Assembly: GCA_030442035.1 (NCBI GenBank)
Contig: JAUJEA010000001.1
Location: 837,559 to 901,558 of the forward strand
Direction of reading: 5' to 3'
Origin: Splendidivirga corallicola
GTDB taxonomy: Bacteria > Bacteroidota > Bacteroidia > Cytophagales > Cyclobacteriaceae
DNA: 64,000 nucleotides
In this document: positions 63,424 through 64,000 of the stretch, piece after piece
How positions within the stretch are numbered: the stretch's first letter is position 1
Layout of the letters: each line of letters begins with the position of its first letter
Made by a program: the position numbers and the translations under genes
Notes under the pieces: generated by a model
What the model was told of the DNA's origin: nothing
Database searches by the model: none
What the model saw: the letters and a program-made list of their open reading frames with translations, nothing else

Positions 63424-64000
63424 ATGAAGCATTGGTTAACATTTATTTTTATGTTATTGGCAGGCAGCCATGGTTTTGCACAGCAAAATCAGATGATCAT
63501 TTCTGCAGAATACAATGATCAATCATTTAATCATGTTGTTCGTGATATTGAAAAGAAGTATCCTCTAAAATTTTACTACAGCCAGAACTGGACCGATAGT
63601 CTTTCTGTCACACTGAAAGTAGATCAGGTTCCAATAACTACTTTTTTGAATGAACTTCTGGGAGGAACGGAAATATATTTTCATGTCACTCAAGACAATC
63701 GAATCATTCTAACAAAGGAGCATCAAATAATCGCACATCTTCCGGACAACTTTTTTGAAGAAAACAAAGCCAAAGAAAACCAAGTTCAAGACTTAAGTAT
63801 TTTTGACATATTGGAGGAAACAGAAGGTGATGACAACCTGACAAACATTGAAAATCAGATATTTAAGATTGGCTCACCCAAGAACCGCTTTAAAGGTGAT
63901 AAAGCTACAATCGTAGGATATATAAAGGACATTAAATCGGGGGAAGCCTTAATCGGATCAACTGTATTTAAGAAAGAACCCTTAGTGGGTACAACAACAG
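63424..64000 (+). CDS. TonB-dependent receptor, N-terminal part, cut by the window edge
   Basis: An open frame from ATG 63424 to the last base (192 codons plus one base). A signal peptide ends SHGFAQ. An STN domain follows at about 27-105 (SFNHVVRDIEKKYPLKFYYS, ITTFLNELLGG), then an acidic linker, then the start of a carboxypeptidase-like regulatory domain (ATIVGYIKDIKSGEALIGST). This is the front of an STN-type outer-membrane receptor; plug and barrel must lie to the right. No FecI/FecR genes precede it here. Confidence 0.85.
   Translation, partial: MKHWLTFIFMLLAGSHGFAQQNQMIISAEYNDQSFNHVVRDIEKKYPLKFYYSQNWTDSLSVTLKVDQVPITTFLNELLGGTEIYFHVTQDNRIILTKEHQIIAHLPDNFFEENKAKENQVQDLSIFDILEETEGDDNLTNIENQIFKIGSPKNRFKGDKATIVGYIKDIKSGEALIGSTVFKKEPLVGTTT

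Noticed and set aside
1-64000. tRNA, rRNA genes, CRISPR arrays or classic insertion sequences with long terminal repeats
   Set aside because: Looked for by eye on both strands; none seen apart from the RAYT/REP elements described.

Overview
The window looks like chromosomal DNA of a Bacteroidota bacterium, most likely a Cytophagales/Flammeovirgaceae-type organism. The evidence is a short RpoD of the phylum type (59503-60369), a FecI-FecR-TonB receptor-DUF4249 operon (28827-34107), a second STN-type TonB receptor cut by the right edge, DUF3857 and putative-porin families, small lipoproteins with a Cys right after the signal, TAnnTTTG-type promoter boxes and AT-rich spacers. No rRNA, tRNA or CRISPR array was found.

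Layout. 0.5-5.8 kb (all minus): aldo/keto reductase, ATP/ADP-translocase-like carrier, membrane-anchored AraC regulator and a secreted protein made of four copies of one unknown domain. 6.2-16.5 kb is an accessory, protease-rich region: a Nal1-like trypsin-fold protease; a 68-residue protein that looks like the protease's N-terminal domain on its own; a secreted S8 subtilase divergent from an ECF sigma factor, its membrane TPR partner (probable anti-sigma) and a tiny lipoprotein; a large exported TPR-CHAT (caspase-like) protein facing them; and a LamG lipoprotein. 16.7-25.3 kb holds two giant genes (1192 and 1377 residues) of unknown function and an IS200-like RAYT transposase, with REP-like hairpins between and around them.

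25.5-38.2 kb: PAP2 phosphatase, methyltransferase plus SGNH protein, the sigma/anti-sigma/TonB/DUF4249 nutrient operon, a MORN/YwqK-repeat protein, and an odd fusion of TonB C-terminal-like domains with leucine-rich repeats. 38.5-46.7 kb: M16 metalloprotease lipoprotein, two conserved hypotheticals, a MacB-like ABC permease and a tandem pair of secreted paralogs usually mislabelled asparagine synthetase B. 46.7-64 kb is more core-like: CHRD lipoprotein; LOG-family hydrolase, MiaE-like hydroxylase, porin and LpxK in one minus-strand operon; Nif3, zinc-ribbon coiled coil and TPR protein in a divergent plus-strand operon; a 7TM sensor histidine kinase; a small excisionase/BldC-like regulator with a membrane protein; an HMA-domain protein; rpoD; a transglutaminase-like DUF3857 protein; and the truncated TonB receptor.

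The best candidates for an undescribed system are: (1) the protease island (trypsin-like protease with solo N-terminal domain, subtilase, ECF sigma/TPR anti-sigma, exported CHAT protease); (2) the giant-gene pair; (3) a helically phased decamer array upstream of the membrane protein/BldC-like operon, which could be that regulator's operator. All functional links are inferred from gene order and motifs read by eye; no database search was run.
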